A stretch of 64,000 nucleotides of DNA from Spirosoma fluviale (GCA_945901025.1 CAMDJW010000002.1:124001-188000), one strand, 5' to 3'; counted from the stretch's first letter, positions 1-10,131 are shown. Program-made: numbers and translations. Notes: generated by a model from the letters alone, not told the origin.

Positions 1-77
1 GCGTAGGTGTTATACATCCTGCTAATCGCATTCCAACCTGTTTTAATCTGAAAATCGACCGTATTTTCTGCTTTCAT
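1..77 (-). CDS. MarR-family transcriptional regulator, N-terminal fragment (partial)
   Basis: The minus strand from 77 reads 25 codons beginning MKAENTVDFQIKTGW and continuing ISRMYNTY before the window edge. This opening resembles what I recall of the N-terminus of MarR-type winged-helix regulators in Cytophagales (VDFQIKTxWxAISRMYN). The DNA-binding domain lies outside the window, so the family call rests only on this short helix. It is transcribed in the same direction as the atpD-atpC-lipoprotein run upstream but is separated from it by a hairpin terminator, so it is probably an independent unit. Confidence 0.6.
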   Translation of the reverse strand, partial: MKAENTVDFQIKTGWNAISRMYNTY

Positions 78-114
78 ATAAAGTATGTTTAGCACACTAA
101 TTGTAAATTTGGGT

Positions 115-146
115 TAAAAAAAAATAGGATGCAAGCATCCTATTTT
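115..146 (-). terminator. Rho-independent terminator of the atpD-atpC-lipoprotein unit
   Basis: A perfect 12-bp inverted repeat (AAAATAGGATGC / GCATCCTATTTT, 121-146) with a tiny loop lies just past the stop codon at 167. On the minus strand it is followed by a run of T, the complement of the A tract at 115-123. It separates the lipoprotein gene from the MarR-like gene. Confidence 0.8.
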
Positions 147-166
147 CCAATACAGTATTTTTAATT

Positions 167-703
167 TTATTGAATTCGATTCCCTTTCATTCTTTTGCTA
201 CTAACTTTTAGGCCTGAGAAAGAGGACTTCATAATCTCTAATCTAATTTTTGATTTATTGTAAAGCAAATACTTATTCCCATCATACATTAATCGGCTAA
301 AGGTTGTGCTCCCTGATTCATCCACTAATTGATAAAAATATTCGCATTTTTCTCCTAGTATTGGAGCAAAGTGTAAGCTTTTTGCCTCCCCAGCACCTGA
401 TTCAAAAGAGATAAGCAAATGATCCTGGGACTGCTTAATCAAAAGTCCAGGAGTCTGTTTCTCAAGTGTAATGCGATTAATGGATTTTCCATTGACAATG
501 AGCACTTTTCCAGATTTAATATTTGCCTCAGAAGCGTTTAATTCACGTTCAAGAAACAAGGGATTGTCATTGTAAAATTGGATTTTCTCTAAAGGCAATT
601 GATTTTCCTTGATCAAAGTCATCAACGATCCTGTCAATTGTGTCTTCTCAGAACAAGAACTTAAAGAAAGAACGACCAAAAACAAAAATCCAAATGCCCT
701 CAT
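167..703 (-). CDS. Hypothetical lipoprotein downstream of atpC
   Basis: This is a 178-residue protein with a lipoprotein signal peptide: a short charged start (MRAF), a hydrophobic core, and a lipobox LSSC with the acylated Cys at residue 17. The mature part contains no motif I recognise and looks like an all-beta, periplasm-facing domain with a basic tail (SSKRMKGNR). Its start codon lies 3 bp after the atpC stop, so it is probably co-transcribed and translationally coupled with atpDC. That position does not establish a role in ATP synthase. Function unknown. Confidence 0.7.
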   Translation of the reverse strand: MRAFGFLFLVVLSLSSCSEKTQLTGSLMTLIKENQLPLEKIQFYNDNPLFLERELNASEANIKSGKVLIVNGKSINRITLEKQTPGLLIKQSQDHLLISFESGAGEAKSLHFAPILGEKCEYFYQLVDESGSTTFSRLMYDGNKYLLYNKSKIRLEIMKSSFSGLKVSSKRMKGNRIQ

Positions 704-706
704 AGT

Positions 707-937
707 TTATTGAACTCCCTCTGCCAAAACTAAAACTTTGTTATTTAAAACTTCAACCACCCCACCCTCAATCTTAAAAGCTTGTTTATCTGCGACAAGT
801 TCGCCCTTTTGTAAAGTACTTACAATCGCAGCGTGATCATTTAATATTTGAAACGACCCATCTACACCCGGAAGTGTTACAACAGATGCTTCGCCAGCAA
901 ATACTTTACGATCAGGAGTTATAATTTCTAAATACAT
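707..937 (-). CDS. atpC: ATP synthase F1 epsilon subunit, short form
   Basis: At 76 residues this is only the N-terminal beta-sandwich of the epsilon subunit (MYLEIITPDRKVFAGEASVVTLPG, then GSFQILNDHAAIVSTL), which contacts gamma and the c-ring. The C-terminal helical hairpin that makes the E. coli or Bacillus subunit (about 130 residues) an ATPase inhibitor is missing. Bacteroidota epsilon subunits are commonly this short, so the length is probably genuine rather than a truncation. It follows atpD with a 6-bp gap. The other F1Fo genes are not in this window. Confidence 0.93.
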   Translation of the reverse strand: MYLEIITPDRKVFAGEASVVTLPGVDGSFQILNDHAAIVSTLQKGELVADKQAFKIEGGVVEVLNNKVLVLAEGVQ

Positions 938-943
938 TTTTTT

Positions 944-2473
<1,530 letters not shown>

Positions 2474-2534
2474 TTAATGATTAGCTAAAAACTAATGTTT
2501 GACATCTACCTGAATGCCTTGTACATTCGGAATG

Positions 2535-2566
2535 CAAAATTAGTCTGTAAATTCCAATTACCAAAA
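2535..2566 (-). promoter_or_regulatory. Bacteroidota sigma-A promoter for atpDC
   Basis: Read on the minus strand, TTTTG (complement of 2562-2566) is followed by a 19-base spacer and TAATTTTG (complement of 2535-2542). This matches the Bacteroidota -33/-7 consensus TTTG-N19-TAnnTTTG exactly. It lies about 75 bp upstream of the atpD start codon. Confidence 0.75.
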
Positions 2567-2680
2567 CTCCCGTTTGGATTTTTTTGCTATTTTTATACAA
2601 AATCGGCCTATTTCTTTGAATGAATTAAAGTTTATGCTGAAATTTAAATTTCCAATTGCACAATATCTTAAATTAAATCA

Positions 2681-4858
2681 TTGAGCAAACAACAATTGAC
2701 TTTTAATACCTGGGTCTTTCTCCTTTTAAATGGCATCGGAATAGCATGTCTCAGCTATTTTTTTTTAGACGGTGTACCTGTTTTTAATACTCAAATTGCC
2801 AGTGAATTAATTCCAGTCCAAGGAGTTATAGACAAAAATTCATTGGGCCAATTAAGCTCCACTCTTTTTTTAATTCGGCAACACCATGTGTTTTTCCCTG
2901 TTGAGCTATCCACGGTCCCATTCCTATTGTTTTTTATTTTTTCCTTGATCGGCATCAGCTATTTAATCTCAAGTTTCAAAAAATGGTCTAACATATCATG
3001 GCTATTTATCTTGTCAGGAATTTTACTTTGGTTGGCCATCATATTAGTCAAAAATGCCGAACAGCCCATTGAAACGTTTTATGAAGTGCTCTTTTCCCAA
3101 TGGATTTGGATTGGAATTATTAGCTTATTTTTAATAACTATTTTCTTTTCTAACACGATATGCCTGTTTTTATTACAATTGGGACATTCGCCGACTAAAA
3201 AAGAAAGTCAAAAAAAATGGCTGATTCTTTTCGGTTTTTATGCCCTAAACCTAATTTTCAGTTTTGGCCATTTGATTTATAATTTTCAGACAAAAACCTA
3301 TATCCCTAGTTTTGTTTTTTGGATTTCAAGCATATTTCTTGGTCTTTTTCAAAAGTATAAAAAACAGGAGGACACTTCATTGTTTGTGGGTTTAGCCTTT
3401 TTAAGCTTATCAACTGCCTTATTAATGCTGTACACGTCTAATGATCCTGGAATTAGGGCGATAGAAACGTGGGGCTTAATATGCCAATTAATCATCCTAG
3501 GTTTATTTCCATTGTTTATTATCAGAAATTTCAATGAATTGATCAAGCTAAATTTGCCGATTTATAAGGTGGTTGACAAACCCCAATTCCTACCTAACTA
3601 TATTTTATTTATTGGAGTTTTAATTTTAGGCTCCGCTTTTGTTTTTGCTTTAAATGGAGGAGCTTACCATCAAATGACAGCGGCAAAATACAATGCCGAT
3701 GGAGAATTGGCGCAAATTTTAAAGGATCCTTTTTTAGCCGAGATCAACTATAAACAAGGTTTAATGCACAGTAAACTTAATGCCAAAAGCAACACTAGTT
3801 TAGCCCGCATCGCCTACCAAGAAAATAAGATAGAGGAATTAGCCTACTATTTGTCGACCAGCCAAGTAAAATTCCCTAATGAAAAAGTTGCCATTGCGTT
3901 GAGCAATATTTATCAGAATGAAAACCACCTATTCGAATCTTTATTTGCCTTACAAAGTGCTCATCAAAAAATGCCAGAAAGCATTGAAATCATAACCCAA
4001 TTAGCCCATACTTTTGAAAAATTAAATCAAGTAGATTCCTCGGTTTATTATCATCAGAAAGCCTTTGAGTACGCTCCAGAATCTACTTCAACAAGAGCTA
4101 ATTTTCTGTACGCAATAGCCAAAAACAATAAAAATATAATCTTGCCCGATACGGATCAAGCTACCCAAGATCCTGCGGTTTTAGCTAATTTATGGGCTAT
4201 AGGCATTCTAAGAAATCAACGAATAGGTTCAAAGTCTGTTGCAATTTCATTCAAGCCAAGAGCAGATGTCAGGGATCTAGCGATGATTTACAATTCTATT
4301 CCATACTTCAAGGGTAAACAAAACTTACTGCCCATTCACGAAATGGCCAAGGATACAAAAATTTTATCCCTATTTCCTGAAATCAAATTAGCCGAGGCGA
4401 TGCAAGATTATTTTCATGAGGACCCATTAAGCTCCTTGGAAAAAATCGCACTCTACATTGATGTTCAACCCATTGATCAAACGCAAGGCCTTCAATCTTT
4501 ACTCGATTTTTGGCATGAAGCGTCCTTAATTCCTACCACTAGTCCCAAAATTTCAAATAAATCGGAGGCTAAGTCGGCAGTAAAAAAATATCCTTTCCAA
4601 TTAAATACCTTACACAAGGCTATTCCATTTCTAAGTAAAAAAGAAGCTTATGATGCCAGTCTAGCCGCTTTAAGATGGAACAAAGATGTACCCGATTTTT
4701 ACCCACTTTACGCATTCCAGGCATTAGAAATAGGGGAAATCGAGTATGCCAAAGAGGCCATGAATTCATTGAAAAAGATAAACCCTGACATGTTCAAGAT
4801 AAATTTAATGCCATTTGAAAACCAATTAGCCGTAGCAATCCAGCGACAAAAATTTTAA
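2681..4858 (+). CDS. Polytopic membrane protein with C-terminal TPR-like repeats
   Basis: This 725-residue protein begins at a TTG codon. About nine transmembrane helices fill the first 330 residues, for example around 10-28, 79-100, 104-125, 140-168 and 307-326. The remaining ~390 residues are helical and resemble tetratricopeptide repeats (around 365-480, e.g. NIYQNENHLFESLFALQSAH and QVDSSVYYHQKAFEYAP). The layout resembles conserved Bacteroidota membrane-TPR proteins of unknown function. A scaffold for an envelope complex is plausible but unproven. It lies upstream of rpsJ, which has its own promoter. Confidence 0.75.
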   Translation: MSKQQLTFNTWVFLLLNGIGIACLSYFFLDGVPVFNTQIASELIPVQGVIDKNSLGQLSSTLFLIRQHHVFFPVELSTVPFLLFFIFSLIGISYLISSFKKWSNISWLFILSGILLWLAIILVKNAEQPIETFYEVLFSQWIWIGIISLFLITIFFSNTICLFLLQLGHSPTKKESQKKWLILFGFYALNLIFSFGHLIYNFQTKTYIPSFVFWISSIFLGLFQKYKKQEDTSLFVGLAFLSLSTALLMLYTSNDPGIRAIETWGLICQLIILGLFPLFIIRNFNELIKLNLPIYKVVDKPQFLPNYILFIGVLILGSAFVFALNGGAYHQMTAAKYNADGELAQILKDPFLAEINYKQGLMHSKLNAKSNTSLARIAYQENKIEELAYYLSTSQVKFPNEKVAIALSNIYQNENHLFESLFALQSAHQKMPESIEIITQLAHTFEKLNQVDSSVYYHQKAFEYAPESTSTRANFLYAIAKNNKNIILPDTDQATQDPAVLANLWAIGILRNQRIGSKSVAISFKPRADVRDLAMIYNSIPYFKGKQNLLPIHEMAKDTKILSLFPEIKLAEAMQDYFHEDPLSSLEKIALYIDVQPIDQTQGLQSLLDFWHEASLIPTTSPKISNKSEAKSAVKKYPFQLNTLHKAIPFLSKKEAYDASLAALRWNKDVPDFYPLYAFQALEIGEIEYAKEAMNSLKKINPDMFKINLMPFENQLAVAIQRQKF

Positions 4859-4861
4859 TTA

Positions 4862-4893
4862 TTTGGGAATCAGGATTAATCCGCCTATATTTG
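4862..4893 (+). promoter_or_regulatory. Promoter of rpsJ
   Basis: TTTG (4862-4865), a 20-base spacer and TATATTTG (4886-4893) fit the Bacteroidota promoter consensus. Transcription would start near 4900, which leaves the upstream in-frame ATG at 4907 almost at the mRNA end and supports translation from 4964 after a leader of about 64 nt. Confidence 0.65.
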
Positions 4894-4963
4894 TAGTTCA
4901 AATACCATGTCTAACGGAGTTAATGGTTCTTTCGTTATTCATTCACTTAATGAACCAAATCAT

Positions 4964-5269
4964 ATGAATCAAAAAATTCGAATTAAGCTGAAATCATTTG
5001 ATCACACGTTAGTGGACAAATCAGCAGAAAAAATTGTAAAAGCTGTTAAAGCTACGGGTGCTGTTGTTTCTGGCCCTATTCCATTGCCAACAAAAATCGA
5101 AAAATTCACTGTTTTAAGATCTCCACACGTGAACAAAAAAGCGCGTGAGCAATTTCAATTGTGTACTTACAAGCGTTTAATTGACATCTTTTCATCATCT
5201 GCAAAAACAGTAGATGCATTGATGAAATTAGAATTGCCATCAGGAGTAGACGTAGAAATCAAAGTTTAA
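4964..5269 (+). CDS. rpsJ: 30S ribosomal protein S10
   Basis: From the ATG at 4964 this is a 101-residue S10, starting [20 protein letters not shown], with the conserved [19 protein letters not shown] loop and the C-terminal [18 protein letters not shown] strand. The reading frame stays open 19 codons upstream to 4907, but that extension has no family counterpart and starts too close to the predicted transcription start. S10 binds 16S rRNA and, with NusB, takes part in antitermination. Usually rpsJ lies in the str/S10 ribosomal cluster. Here it stands alone behind an unrelated membrane protein, with its own promoter and a terminator. Confidence 0.96.
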   Translation: MNQKIRIKLKSFDHTLVDKSAEKIVKAVKATGAVVSGPIPLPTKIEKFTVLRSPHVNKKAREQFQLCTYKRLIDIFSSSAKTVDALMKLELPSGVDVEIKV

Positions 5270-5290
5270 GGACTTTTAAACTTTAGACAT

Positions 5291-5323
5291 AAAAAAAAGC
5301 TTTCAGAAATGAAGGCTTTTTTT
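5291..5323. terminator. Bidirectional terminator between rpsJ and the deacetylase gene
   Basis: A 12-bp stem (AAAAAGCTTTCA / TGAAGGCTTTTT, one G-U pair, GAAA loop) is flanked by an A tract on the left and a T tract on the right, so it can terminate transcription from both converging genes. Confidence 0.85.
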
Positions 5324-6170
5324 ATAAATATACGGTACGGGCTTTTTCCCAGTTTACCTTTTGGTCTGCTTCGACTAAATCGATAAATTCTCGGCCGATC
5401 ATCAATCGTTCCAATTTAGATAATGCCCCCGCCAGGCCATAATAGGATTTAAACTTTCGAATCATACTTAAATCCTCGATCATCGGTTGGCCCGCATCAA
5501 AATCCCTAGGGTGAAAATAAGTCATCACATATTTTTGCTGGTCCCAAAGTTTAGCTAAAATGGCATCAGGCAATAATCTGAAATAACCGCCTCCTGAAAA
5601 AATAACAGGCAATCCCACCATGGAAGTAACATTGATGGGGAATTCTTTGAGTTTAAAACCATCCAAATCAACCCAACAAGGTTCTTGTTGGCCAAAATTA
5701 GCAAAGCCACCATGCGCTCTTTTCGCGGGAAAAATCGAACAATCTATTTCGATTCCCTGCTGAATCAATTCACTAAATACCCATTTATTTGATTCCATCA
5801 GTGAGAATCCTGGAGCACGATAAGCTCTAATTTTCTTCCCCGTGATACCTTCTAAGCTTTCAATAGACCGTTTCAAATCTTCAGCAAAAGCATGTCTATT
5901 TTGTTGGTAAGCCAACTGGTGTAAATCAGAATGCGTGGCAATTTCGTTGCCAGATTCAGCTATTTTTTTGATGATTTCTGGATATTTTTTAGCGACCCAA
6001 CCTAAGCAAAAAAAAGTCGCTTTTTGATTATTACGATGTAGCATTTCCAAAATTCGATCTACATTTTCATGAATCCTAGATGGAAATTTAGCCCAATCTT
6101 CCTCTGTCCTCGTGCTAGGATGATCTAGCAAATGAAACCACTCTTCGATATCAAAAGTTAAAATTGTCAT
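5322..6170 (-). CDS. Polysaccharide deacetylase (NodB fold, DUF3473-like C-terminus)
   Basis: This 282-residue carbohydrate esterase family 4-type enzyme is predicted to remove N-acetyl groups from a surface polysaccharide or its precursor. Motif 1 is TFDIEEW (base Asp7, metal ligand Glu9). Motif 2 is H80-S-D-L-H84, and motif 3 is RAPGFS with Arg118. The C-terminal part (GYFRLLPDAILAK, YFHPRDFD) matches the DUF3473 type often found in exopolysaccharide loci, including exosortase-associated ones. There is no signal peptide, so it is probably cytoplasmic. It is the last gene of a tight three-gene cassette: its start directly abuts the formyltransferase stop. Confidence 0.9.
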   Translation of the reverse strand: MTILTFDIEEWFHLLDHPSTRTEEDWAKFPSRIHENVDRILEMLHRNNQKATFFCLGWVAKKYPEIIKKIAESGNEIATHSDLHQLAYQQNRHAFAEDLKRSIESLEGITGKKIRAYRAPGFSLMESNKWVFSELIQQGIEIDCSIFPAKRAHGGFANFGQQEPCWVDLDGFKLKEFPINVTSMVGLPVIFSGGGYFRLLPDAILAKLWDQQKYVMTYFHPRDFDAGQPMIEDLSMIRKFKSYYGLAGALSKLERLMIGREFIDLVEADQKVNWEKARTVYL

Positions 6171-6944
6171 TTATATCCACCTAAAAAATAGGGCTCCATT
6201 TTTTTTAAAAGTAAGTACGTCTTGCCGACTAGGAAATGAAAAATAAGTTAACTCCTCCTTGGGGTTTGGAATCAGCGTATAGGATTTATCTCGAATTAAA
6301 ATCATCGATTTTAAGATACAATCCATCCCTAAATCTTTCGTGTACTCAATCAGTTCCTCTTGAGTTCTTCCCGCAATCTCCACTTTCTTTTGCACGACGA
6401 TTGGCCCAGAATCAATCCCCTCATCCACAAAAAACACAGAAACCCCTGTATACTTTTCTTGATTCTTTAATACCCAAAATGAGGGCATTAAGCCTCGATA
6501 CTTAGGCAACAAAGCGGTATGAAGATTGATGGTCCCCTGGGTCGGAATATCCAAAAGCGCTCTTTTAAATACCTGATTTCCACCAATTGACACAAATAAA
6601 TCCGCTTTAAGATCTGAAAGAATTTTTAAATTTTCTGGAGAATTTACAGACCCCTCCAAGGTAAAAAGTGGTATAGAGGCCTGCCTTAACACGGCCTTTA
6701 CCGAATGCCCAGGCGTTAATTTTGACTTGATAAATTTTAGAGAAAAATAGATGAAAAATTCTAGGCCAAATACATCCAAAGTCTTTTTCATTTTGGCAAA
6801 AAATGATTCTCTTTTACCAAAAGGGGAAACCTCAAAAAGCACTGTGCCTACCCATTCGATATCCTCAGGCATTCCTGCATGCAATTTTTTAATTGCCTTT
6901 GGTAAAAAAAACGGATCATCCTGTGTTAATAATACTACTCTCAT
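6171..6944 (-). CDS. Formyltransferase-family protein (sugar or amino N-formyltransferase type)
   Basis: This 257-residue protein carries the formyl-transfer Rossmann domain seen in methionyl-tRNA and UDP-sugar formyltransferases. The catalytic residues Asn140, His142 (INLHTALLPKYRG) and Asp178 (GIDSGPI) are present, with the same spacing as Asn106-His108-Asp144 of E. coli Fmt. The C-terminal tRNA-binding domain of Fmt is absent. With a GT2 upstream (4-bp ATGA overlap) and a deacetylase downstream, a sugar-amine substrate is more likely than tRNA; this is inference. The formyl donor would be N10-formyl-tetrahydrofolate. Confidence 0.82.
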   Translation of the reverse strand: MRVVLLTQDDPFFLPKAIKKLHAGMPEDIEWVGTVLFEVSPFGKRESFFAKMKKTLDVFGLEFFIYFSLKFIKSKLTPGHSVKAVLRQASIPLFTLEGSVNSPENLKILSDLKADLFVSIGGNQVFKRALLDIPTQGTINLHTALLPKYRGLMPSFWVLKNQEKYTGVSVFFVDEGIDSGPIVVQKKVEIAGRTQEELIEYTKDLGMDCILKSMILIRDKSYTLIPNPKEELTYFSFPSRQDVLTFKKNGALFFRWI

Positions 6945-7726
6945 TTCTTAGATTTAAATAATTGGGAAATCTTACGCAGTGGCTTCAAAGCTAAGGTAAA
7001 GAAATATGGATTTAAATGATTCACTGACCAAGCTTTTCGATCTTCCGTATTTGCGATGAGGCGATGCCTGAACGAGGCTGTACTTGTGCCCCCATTTCGC
7101 ATGGTCATTAAAACCTTAGGCAAATACAAAGCTGTCATTTTATTCTTATATAATGCTCTGAGCATCCATTCGTAATCGGCCGAACATGTAAAATCCGTTC
7201 TATAAGGACCGTTTCTATACGCCGAAGACTTTTTAACATAAAAAGACAAATGCGGAGGCATCCAACCGTAAAGCCATTGCTTTTCTTGATATGCCCCTGC
7301 CGTCCAATAACGAACAATCTTTTCTGGATTTTCAGGGTTTACATATTGTTTGTCTCCATAAACCACATCCACTTGGTTCGATTTAAATGTAGCAACAACA
7401 GAACTTATGACATCGGTAGACGGATAAAAGTCATCTGCACCAATCATCCCTATGACATCTCCTTGAATTAATTTTAAGCCCTTGTTCATCGCATCATAAA
7501 TTCCCGCATCTTTTTCAGATATAAAATGAATGGATGAACCAAAAGATTTCAAAATTTCTAAACTCCCATCGGTAGATCCACCATCAATAACCCAGTATTC
7601 TATATTCGGGTAATCTTGGGCCAATACGCTCTCTATGGTCTGCCTAAGGGTAGCAGCCGATTGATAAGAGACAGTTAGGATGGAGACTTTCAAATTCAAA
7701 ATTAAAGAACAAAGATAGAAAATCAT
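6941..7726 (-). CDS. Glycosyltransferase family 2
   Basis: This is a GT-A fold glycosyltransferase of up to 261 residues. The core starts KVSILTVSYQSAATLRQTIE, has the nucleotide-binding VIDGGSTDGS and a DxD-like GADDFYP, and ends with a basic tail without membrane helices. It resembles the WcaA-like subgroup that transfers hexoses in surface glycan assembly. A -7-like element (TATCTTTG, complement of 7710-7717) lies inside the first codons of the longest frame, so translation may really begin at a TTG at 7699 or 7693. It is the first gene of the cassette and overlaps the formyltransferase by 4 bp. Confidence 0.88.
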   Translation of the reverse strand: MIFYLCSLILNLKVSILTVSYQSAATLRQTIESVLAQDYPNIEYWVIDGGSTDGSLEILKSFGSSIHFISEKDAGIYDAMNKGLKLIQGDVIGMIGADDFYPSTDVISSVVATFKSNQVDVVYGDKQYVNPENPEKIVRYWTAGAYQEKQWLYGWMPPHLSFYVKKSSAYRNGPYRTDFTCSADYEWMLRALYKNKMTALYLPKVLMTMRNGGTSTASFRHRLIANTEDRKAWSVNHLNPYFFTLALKPLRKISQLFKSKK

Positions 7727-7777
7727 CGCATTGTTTTCCCTTTCCCCAGTGCCTCAAATTTTTTTTCCAATGAACAC

Positions 7778-7807
7778 TTGAATAAAATATAAATTTTCGT
7801 ACCTTTG
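7778..7807 (+). promoter_or_regulatory. Promoter of rpmH-rnpA
   Basis: TTG (7778-7780), a 19-base spacer and TACCTTTG (7800-7807) match the Bacteroidota promoter consensus perfectly, 43 bp upstream of the rpmH start codon. Confidence 0.8.
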
Positions 7808-7850
7808 CAAACCCAATTCGAAACTGTTGGGGATTTAATAATTAATAGAA

Positions 7851-8006
7851 ATGAAAAGAACTTTCCAACCCTCGGTTAAAAAAAGGAAGAATAAGCATGG
7901 TTTCCGTGAGCGCATGTCGACTGCAAATGGTCGTCGTGTTTTAACTGCGCGTCGCGCGAAAGGACGTCATAAGCTTTCAGTTTCTGACGAAAAGAGAGGA
8001 AAATAA
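7851..8006 (+). CDS. rpmH: 50S ribosomal protein L34
   Basis: This short gene encodes 51 residues starting [18 protein letters not shown], with the canonical [21 protein letters not shown] core and a slightly extended tail ([12 protein letters not shown]). L34 is a small, very basic protein of the large subunit. It sits just before rnpA, the ancient and nearly universal rpmH-rnpA arrangement, behind a textbook promoter. Confidence 0.98.
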   Translation: MKRTFQPSVKKRKNKHGFRERMSTANGRRVLTARRAKGRHKLSVSDEKRGK

Positions 8007-8066
8007 GCCATAATTCTAAGAAAGGCTGATTTCTGGCTCGCTGTTGCTTAAAAAAGTATTCTTGCC

Positions 8067-8468
8067 GTGAAATTCACTTTCCCAAAATCTGAGCGGTTAA
8101 CGCAAAAAAAAATAATCGATTCTTTATTTCAAAAGGATAGTCAAATTGTGTCACAACGATTTTTCTATCCTTTTCGAGTTTTGTATCGTTCCAGTGATTT
8201 AAAGTCCGAATCTCCCCAAATTTTGATTTCGGTTCCCAAGAGAAAATTCAAGAAGGCCATAGACCGTAATTTAATCAAGCGAAGAACAAGGGAAGCGTAC
8301 CGATTAACAAAACCTGAATTTCAAGGATTAGCCTACAATAAATTACCTGATATAATGGGATTTATTTATATTGGCACTGATATAGAATCGTTTCAATTAA
8401 TTCAAAAAAAAATGCATCAAATATTTACTGCATTTACAAAAAATGAAAATCTAAAAAATGAAGTTTAG
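8067..8468 (+). CDS. rnpA: Ribonuclease P protein component
   Basis: This 133-residue basic protein binds the RNase P RNA and helps recognise the 5' leader of pre-tRNAs. It starts at GTG. It shows FPKSERLTQKKIIDSLF near the start and the RNR-type signature (AIDRNLIKRRTREAYRL), preceded by ISVPKRKFKKA. Its last 11 bases overlap the start of the S41 protease gene, so translation of the two may be coupled. Confidence 0.96.
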   Translation: MKFTFPKSERLTQKKIIDSLFQKDSQIVSQRFFYPFRVLYRSSDLKSESPQILISVPKRKFKKAIDRNLIKRRTREAYRLTKPEFQGLAYNKLPDIMGFIYIGTDIESFQLIQKKMHQIFTAFTKNENLKNEV

Positions 8469-10131
8469 TCAAAAATATCTTAAAGGGGCTTTCGCTGGAT
8501 TGATCGTATTAGGTAGCTTAATTGGATTTTCATTTAGCAGGCCGGGCGAGCGTCTATTTGACATTGCTAAAAATTTAGATTTATACGCATCCGTATTCAA
8601 GGAATTGAATAAATTTTATGTGGATGACGTAAACCCAAATCTAGCTGTTAAAACATCGATAGATGCCCTTTTGAAAAGTTTTGATCCGTATACCGTATAT
8701 TATCCTGAAGATGAATTGGAGGATTTCATGACGATGACCACAGGAAAATACCAAGGAATCGGTATCGTTTTAACTGAGATTAATGGAGAATATCGAGTTG
8801 CCTATGTGGATGAAAACAGTCCTGCATCAAAAGCCGGCTTGGGCATTGGGGACCAATTGATCTCTGTGAATGGCATCAAAATATCGGATACCTCAGAGGC
8901 TGAACCTTCTAAATTATTAAAAGGGCAGGCTGGTACTTCCTTAGATATTTCGGTTTTAAAAATTGATGAAAGCACACCAAAAACCATTCATTTAAATCGG
9001 GAAACTGTTCAGATTAATAATGTCATTTATTCTGGCATTATTCGGCCGGGTGTAGGGTATATTTCGTTAGAGGAATTTAATGCTTCAGCCACCAAAGAAC
9101 TAAAGTTCGCATTGTCAACTTTGAAACAAGCGGGGATGCAAAAATTAATTTTAGATCTCCGTGAAAATCCAGGTGGTTTGCTGACACAGGCGGTTGATAT
9201 TTGTAATTTATTTTTAGCCAAAGAAACCAAGATTGTAGAAACTAGAGGGAAAGTAGAAGAATGGAATAAAACGTATTCGGCATTGAATACGAGTTTCGAC
9301 TCAGAAATTCCACTCATTATATTAATCAATGGCCATTCAGCCTCCGCGGCCGAGATTGTGGCAGGCGTTATGCAAGATTACGACCGAGCCGTTTTGATAG
9401 GTAAAAAAAGTTACGGAAAGGGGCTTGTCCAAGTGACCAGAGATCTTCCATATCGAACAAAAATGAAAATCACAACGGCCAAATATTACATCCCTAGTGG
9501 GCGTTGTATTCAGGCAATTGACTACCAACATAAAAATTCAGATGGCCAAGCAATTGCTTACAAAGACTCATCCATCAAATCATTTAAAACGCAAAATGGA
9601 AGAACTGTAGTCGACGGGGGAGGAATTCTACCCGATATCCTCATAGGTAAGGACCTCATGTCTTCAAGTTTTACACAAGCGCTCATGAAACAACATATGA
9701 TTTTTTTATATGCCTGTCATTATCAAAAAAATCACCCTAAAATTGCTAGCGCTGAAACCTTCATTTTTTCAGAAAATGACATGAATGATTTTCAAAACTG
9801 GCTTAAAAACCAAAAATTTATTTACGAGAGTCCGGTGGAAAAGCAAGTACGAATGGCCATTGACCTAGCTAAAAAGGACCAAGCATACGCCAGCTTAGAA
9901 ACAAGTATGTCGGCCCTGAAATCAGAATGGAGTTCGTCAACCACCAAAGAACTTTTAGCCCATAAACAAGAAATTATTTCGTTAATTGAGCAAGAAATTA
10001 TTCTGCATTATTATTTACAAAAAGGAGTAAATAAATGGTCTTTTTCAAAAGATCCCGTTATTTTAGAAAGTTTGAATTTATTTAATCAGCCTGAAAAATT
10101 CCAAGCAATCCTAGCCAAAAAAATTAAATGA
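8458..10131 (+). CDS. S41 family C-terminal processing peptidase (CtpA/Prc type)
   Basis: This 557-residue envelope protease has one N-terminal membrane anchor or signal segment (residues 11-26), a PDZ domain (about 95-175, TGKYQGIGIVLTE and GLGIGDQLISVNG) and the S41 catalytic domain. The Ser-Lys dyad is Ser296 (GHSASAAEIV) and Lys321 (SYGKGLVQ); the 25-residue spacing equals that of E. coli Tsp. A helical C-terminal region of about 150 residues follows. It probably trims or degrades periplasmic and membrane proteins by C-terminal recognition. It overlaps rnpA by 11 bp and tsaB by 4 bp. Confidence 0.93.
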   Translation: MKFSQKYLKGAFAGLIVLGSLIGFSFSRPGERLFDIAKNLDLYASVFKELNKFYVDDVNPNLAVKTSIDALLKSFDPYTVYYPEDELEDFMTMTTGKYQGIGIVLTEINGEYRVAYVDENSPASKAGLGIGDQLISVNGIKISDTSEAEPSKLLKGQAGTSLDISVLKIDESTPKTIHLNRETVQINNVIYSGIIRPGVGYISLEEFNASATKELKFALSTLKQAGMQKLILDLRENPGGLLTQAVDICNLFLAKETKIVETRGKVEEWNKTYSALNTSFDSEIPLIILINGHSASAAEIVAGVMQDYDRAVLIGKKSYGKGLVQVTRDLPYRTKMKITTAKYYIPSGRCIQAIDYQHKNSDGQAIAYKDSSIKSFKTQNGRTVVDGGGILPDILIGKDLMSSSFTQALMKQHMIFLYACHYQKNHPKIASAETFIFSENDMNDFQNWLKNQKFIYESPVEKQVRMAIDLAKKDQAYASLETSMSALKSEWSSSTTKELLAHKQEIISLIEQEIILHYYLQKGVNKWSFSKDPVILESLNLFNQPEKFQAILAKKIK

